DNA of 64,000 nt from Candidatus Chryseobacterium colombiense. GTDB taxonomy: Bacteria > Bacteroidota > Bacteroidia > Flavobacteriales > Weeksellaceae. Both the position numbers and the translations under genes were made by a program. The stretch covers positions 310,001-374,000 of the forward strand of contig CP119310.1 of NCBI GenBank assembly GCA_029203185.1. Direction: 5' to 3'. Below the pieces are notes generated by a model that was given only the letters and a program-made list of their open reading frames with translations, made no database searches and had not been told where the DNA came from. Every line of letters begins with the position of its first letter. Position 1 is the stretch's first letter. This document shows positions 60,727 through 64,000 of the stretch, one piece after another.

Positions 60727-62568
60727 ATGCAAAAAATATTTAAGTTCAACCAATATGTACTCGAAAAATATCCTACCATATGGAATACTAAAATTATATG
60801 GATGGTTTTGGCGAGTATTGTCATTCACATTTTGTTTTTTATCATTGGGTATTTTTCCCATATCAATCCTGTTTCACTTCAGAAGTTTGAGGTAAAAGAT
60901 GATTATTTCAGAGATGGGATGATTTTTATTCACCTTATCATTTCTATTTTAATGATTGTAGGATGGCTGATCATGATGTTTAAAAATAATGCGTTTAAAA
61001 CCTACTATCCCTCATCCAAAAGCAAATTGTTTCTACAGTTTGTACAATATTTTATCATCATTTTTGCGTGTACAACATTCTATTTCTCTTATATGACGGG
61101 GTTTAAAATGTTTATTAAAAACAAGTATCCGGATAAAGAAATGCTTGGGAATATTGATGTCATCAACAGGGCAACGCCCTTCCTGTCGCAGGAAATGAAT
61201 AACTATACTTTGGATAACAGAAAATATCCTAAAATTTTTAATGATCTTTATTGTGAGACCAATATCAATGAAATCAATAGAAACAAGAAATACTTTGTCT
61301 ATCACAACAATGTGTATCAGTTTTATTCTGTGTTTTCCAAAATCTCGTATAAAAAAGATAAGTATGACAATTATGAGTTTCCGGCGAAAATGGATAAAAA
61401 ACTTTTGGCCTATTCAGAAAAAAAGGAAAACTGTGAAGTATTTTATTTCAAAAAAGAGGTAGTAGATCTTTCTTCGTCTATTAAAACAACAGGTTTAACG
61501 TATTACAATTTTTCAGATATATTTTATGATAATGAATTAAATAATAAAGCAGGATATTCAGAAAATAAATACAATGAATTAGTTGTTGATGATTATATTA
61601 AAGACCTGCAGAATAAAAAATCTTATGCAATTAATAAAAGTGTTGCGGAGCTGTTGGATAAAAAAAATCCGGCTGAAGTAGAGATACTTCTAAATAAATT
61701 TTTAAAAATATCAAAAGAATTTGGGATTGAAAATAATTTGGAACCTAAGCAATGGACGAAAATGATTGTTGCACCTCAAAATCCGAATTTTGAAGTCAGA
61801 TATTTTATCAGAAAATCTGAAAAAGACAGAAAAGATGACGATTTGGCTGTTGATTTAGGCTACGACACAGCGATAGATTCTGCGGCTGTTGTTGCAGACA
61901 ACGGAACGATTGTGAATGATACGATAACTATTAAAATGTTTAACCCGAACATCAATAATGAAATTTCTTTAGAAGAGTATTACAAAAACAATCTTACGGA
62001 TTACTATTATTACAGTGATCATCTTAGGGATCTTCTTATTAATGTTGATACGATGAAGTCTTTTGATTTTTTTACACAAAATATTCATGTTTATATCTGG
62101 ATTGCATTTTTCATTTCCATACTCATTTTTAGTTTCAGAATTACGGGATTGAAATCTGTTCTGTTTAGCTTAATCAGTTCGGGGGTATTGACTTTGGGCG
62201 TGACATTACTTACAGTTCTGTATTCTTTAATCGTAGGCGGAAGAGAAGAATTCTTTGTGATGTATTTTCTTTTAATCCTTGCACTGTTTATTTTGCTGGT
62301 TCCGATACTTATGATGAGAAAATTTGGAAAGCTCATTTCCTCAATTTTTGTAAATATTTCAATGATTGGCTTTGTATTATTTGTATTACTGATTTTCGGA
62401 ATTATTTCCCTACATCAGAGAAATGCTTGTCAGGATGTTTATAGAAACTGCAAAACACTGATTGAATATTTAGATTTTAATGTAAGTTATATCATTTTGG
62501 TTTGCGGCTTTATATTTATGTATTTCTACATGTCCGTTATTCAGAAATGGAAAGCGATGCCACAATAA
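60727..62568 (+). CDS. Large membrane protein, probable partner of the ABC ATPase
   Basis: 613 residues. Three hydrophobic segments near the N-terminus (about 20-125), a soluble region of about 320 residues (130-450), then about five more helices (455-610; FFISILIFSFRITGL, YFLLILALFILLVPIL). This layout recalls ABC exporters with a large extracytoplasmic loop such as the MacB or FtsX class, but the sequence matches none I know. It lies 22 nt after the ATPase gene. Confidence 0.7.
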   Translation: MQKIFKFNQYVLEKYPTIWNTKIIWMVLASIVIHILFFIIGYFSHINPVSLQKFEVKDDYFRDGMIFIHLIISILMIVGWLIMMFKNNAFKTYYPSSKSKLFLQFVQYFIIIFACTTFYFSYMTGFKMFIKNKYPDKEMLGNIDVINRATPFLSQEMNNYTLDNRKYPKIFNDLYCETNINEINRNKKYFVYHNNVYQFYSVFSKISYKKDKYDNYEFPAKMDKKLLAYSEKKENCEVFYFKKEVVDLSSSIKTTGLTYYNFSDIFYDNELNNKAGYSENKYNELVVDDYIKDLQNKKSYAINKSVAELLDKKNPAEVEILLNKFLKISKEFGIENNLEPKQWTKMIVAPQNPNFEVRYFIRKSEKDRKDDDLAVDLGYDTAIDSAAVVADNGTIVNDTITIKMFNPNINNEISLEEYYKNNLTDYYYYSDHLRDLLINVDTMKSFDFFTQNIHVYIWIAFFISILIFSFRITGLKSVLFSLISSGVLTLGVTLLTVLYSLIVGGREEFFVMYFLLILALFILLVPILMMRKFGKLISSIFVNISMIGFVLFVLLIFGIISLHQRNACQDVYRNCKTLIEYLDFNVSYIILVCGFIFMYFYMSVIQKWKAMPQ

Positions 62569-62578
62569 ATAATAATGA

Positions 62579-62605
62579 GCCCTGTAATTCTTTGCAGGGT
62601 TTGTT
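62579..62605 (+). terminator. Weak terminator after the membrane protein gene
   Basis: 5-bp stem CCCTG / CAGGG with two G-T pairs and a T-rich tail. Low stability. Confidence 0.4.
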
Positions 62606-62671
62606 ATTGTAATTCATTTTATAATAATATGTGGATTACTTATAACTGAAAAATACTTGTCCATTTTTCGG

Positions 62672-62703
62672 TTGCATGCAGAATGCAGATAACACTAGTT
62701 TTG
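62672..62703 (+). promoter_or_regulatory. Promoter of the PEP-mutase-like gene
   Basis: TTG (62672-62674), 21-nt spacer, TAGTTTTG (62696-62703), 12 nt before the ATG. Confidence 0.65.
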
Positions 62704-62715
62704 TAAAAAAATAAT

Positions 62716-63495
62716 ATGACACATATTCAGACTTTTAAAGAACTGCATAAAAACGAAGAGCCTTTATTATTAGGAAATGTATGGAATCCGCAAAGTGCCA
62801 AAGTATATGAAAAATTAGGATACAAAGCATTGGCAACCTCCAGTTCGGCTGTTGCCCATAGTTTAGGATATGAAGATGGTGAAAATATGACCTTTGGTGA
62901 GTATCTTTATATTGTTGAACGAATTTTAAAATCTATATCAATTCCATTAACAGTAGATTTGGAAGGTGGTTATGGAAAAAATGCTAAAGAAATTGTTTCA
63001 AATATTTCAAAGCTTGCCGAAATAGGAGTGGTTGGAATCAATATTGAAGACAGTTTGATAGTAAATGGAATCAGACAAATTACAGATAAAGTGATTTTTT
63101 ATGAAAAGCTGAAATCGGTTATTTCAAAATTAAAAGAAAACAATGTTGATATATTCGTTAACCTGAGAACAGATCCGTTTTTATTGGGATTGGAAAATCC
63201 TGTAGAAGAAACACTTCAGAGAATAAAACTCTTTGAAGAAACAGGAATTGACGGGATTTTTGTTCCTTGTATTACTTCAGAAAATGATATTGAAACAATT
63301 GTAAACGAAACACAGCTTCCGGTGAATGTAATGGCGATGCCTGAACTTCCGGACTTTGCTACATTAAAAAGATTGGGAGTGAAAAGAATTTCTTCAGGTA
63401 ATTTTGCCAATGGATATATTTATAAAAGCTTAGAAGAAAAAGGTCGGGAAATTATAAAAGAAAAAAGTTTTTCACCTATTTTTATATCATCATGA
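62716..63495 (+). CDS. Isocitrate lyase/PEP mutase-family protein
   Basis: 259 residues, full TIM barrel. N-terminal LLLGNVWNPQSAKVYEKLGYKALATSSSAVAH and the TVDLEGGYGKNAKEI metal loop (about residues 77-91) belong to the PEP mutase/isocitrate lyase superfamily. The KKCGH loop of true isocitrate lyase is absent. Members include lyases acting on small dicarboxylic acids and phosphonopyruvate hydrolases; substrate unknown. Stop overlaps the Ada-like gene by 4 nt (ATGA). Confidence 0.88.
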   Translation: MTHIQTFKELHKNEEPLLLGNVWNPQSAKVYEKLGYKALATSSSAVAHSLGYEDGENMTFGEYLYIVERILKSISIPLTVDLEGGYGKNAKEIVSNISKLAEIGVVGINIEDSLIVNGIRQITDKVIFYEKLKSVISKLKENNVDIFVNLRTDPFLLGLENPVEETLQRIKLFEETGIDGIFVPCITSENDIETIVNETQLPVNVMAMPELPDFATLKRLGVKRISSGNFANGYIYKSLEEKGREIIKEKSFSPIFISS

Positions 63496-64000
63496 AATTG
63501 ACAGAGGACAGAATGTATCAGGCATCTCTGGATAAGGATTCTTCATTTGAAGGAACCTACTGGATGGCTGTAAAAACGACCGGAATATTTTGCCGGCCGA
63601 CCTGTACTGCGCGAAAACCCAAAAAGGAAAACGTAGAATTTTTCCTAAGTACAGAAGAAGCTATTGAAAAAGGATACCGTGCCTGTAAGATTTGCAAACC
63701 TCTGAAAAAATTAAATGAAACCCCTCAATATATTCAGGAGTTATTAACAGAACTGGCACAAAATATATCGCTGAAAATAAAAGATGCAGATCTCTCAAAA
63801 AGAAATATAGAACCAGTGACACTCCGCCGCTGGTTTTTAAAAAATCATGGAATGACTTTTCAGGCTTTTCAAAGAGAATTCCGGATGAATGCTGCTTTTA
63901 AGAAAATTAAGAATGGAGAAAGCATTATAGAAACGGCTTTGGATTCAGGATATGAAAGCTTAAGCGGTTTTAATGAAGGATTTAAAAATATTTTGGGAAC
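63492..64000 (+). CDS. ada: Ada-like DNA repair/transcription regulator, cut by the window end
   Basis: 169 codons visible. The N-terminal Ada zinc domain has GIFCRPTCTARKPKKENVEF and ACKICKP (four Cys; the first is the methyl acceptor from phosphotriesters). An AraC-type HTH follows (NGESIIETALDSGYESLSGF, about residues 135-160). A C-terminal methyltransferase domain may lie beyond the window. Overlap with the previous gene indicates coupling. Confidence 0.9.
   Translation, partial: MKLTEDRMYQASLDKDSSFEGTYWMAVKTTGIFCRPTCTARKPKKENVEFFLSTEEAIEKGYRACKICKPLKKLNETPQYIQELLTELAQNISLKIKDADLSKRNIEPVTLRRWFLKNHGMTFQAFQREFRMNAAFKKIKNGESIIETALDSGYESLSGFNEGFKNILG

Noticed and set aside
1..64000. tRNA, rRNA, CRISPR array, prophage or complete insertion sequence
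   Set aside because: Looked for cloverleaf-type sequence, regular direct repeats with spacers, phage structural genes and transposases with catalytic domains; none was found. A tRNA hidden in an AT-rich gap cannot be fully excluded without a covariance search.

Overview
The window looks like chromosomal DNA of a member of the Bacteroidota, family Weeksellaceae, most like Chryseobacterium. Grounds: AT-rich sequence; -7 boxes of the TAnnTTTG type instead of sigma70 promoters; few Shine-Dalgarno sequences; a protein with a type IX secretion C-terminal domain; a SecDF fusion; outer-membrane CarboxypepD_reg/TonB proteins; and arginine synthesis through an N-acylornithine carbamoyltransferase. The assignment rests on family recognition, not on a search.

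Layout. 1-4.3 kb (minus strand): truncated TonB-dependent outer-membrane protein, mltG, dapF, an Asn/Gly/Tyr-rich lipoprotein and pnuC. 4.5-24.9 kb: housekeeping genes: APC permease, secreted BNR-like protein, SGNH esterase, hemN-type coproporphyrinogen oxidase, secreted PQQ-type sugar dehydrogenase, secDF, a Tet-like MFS exporter, tatA, PAP2 phosphatase, TPR protein, trmL, rlmH, a DUF4421-like outer-membrane protein, a YihY protein, nhaA and rel/spoT. 25.1-36.8 kb (all minus): a short-chain fatty-acid island with porin, MHS transporter, two small membrane proteins, an SLC5-STAC histidine kinase, a stand-alone receiver, propionyl-CoA synthetase, an unknown protein and acetyl-CoA synthetase. 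37.0-47.1 kb: a transposase-derived zinc-ribbon/HTH protein, then the arginine run (GNAT, argG, argC, argD, argF', argB, argE, argH) and a convergent Lrp/AsnC regulator. 47.5-52.1 kb: egtD, egtB and a two-gene betaine/ergothioneine-type ABC importer. 52.2-57.8 kb: pyrimidine genes pyrB, carA, carB, with an apparent translated attenuator before pyrB. 57.9-64 kb: lipoprotein, unknown protein, SRPBCC protein, an unusual ABC ATPase with a 613-residue membrane partner, a PEP-mutase/isocitrate-lyase-like protein and the start of an Ada-like protein.

How the genes work together. Carbamoyl phosphate made by CarAB feeds both PyrB and the arginine carbamoyltransferase. The valine at position 90 of the latter suggests that arginine is made through N-succinyl intermediates. 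The acs/prpE island pairs activation of acetate and propionate with a transporter-like sensor kinase. The egt operon pairs synthesis of a trimethylhistidine-derived thiol with a matching importer.

Most notable signals: the pyrB leader (leader peptide, pause hairpin, U-rich tract, terminator), the circularly permuted binding domain of the ABC importer, the acs/prpE-SLC5 kinase island, and several genes whose promoter box lies only 4-6 nt before the start codon. No tRNA, rRNA or CRISPR array was seen.
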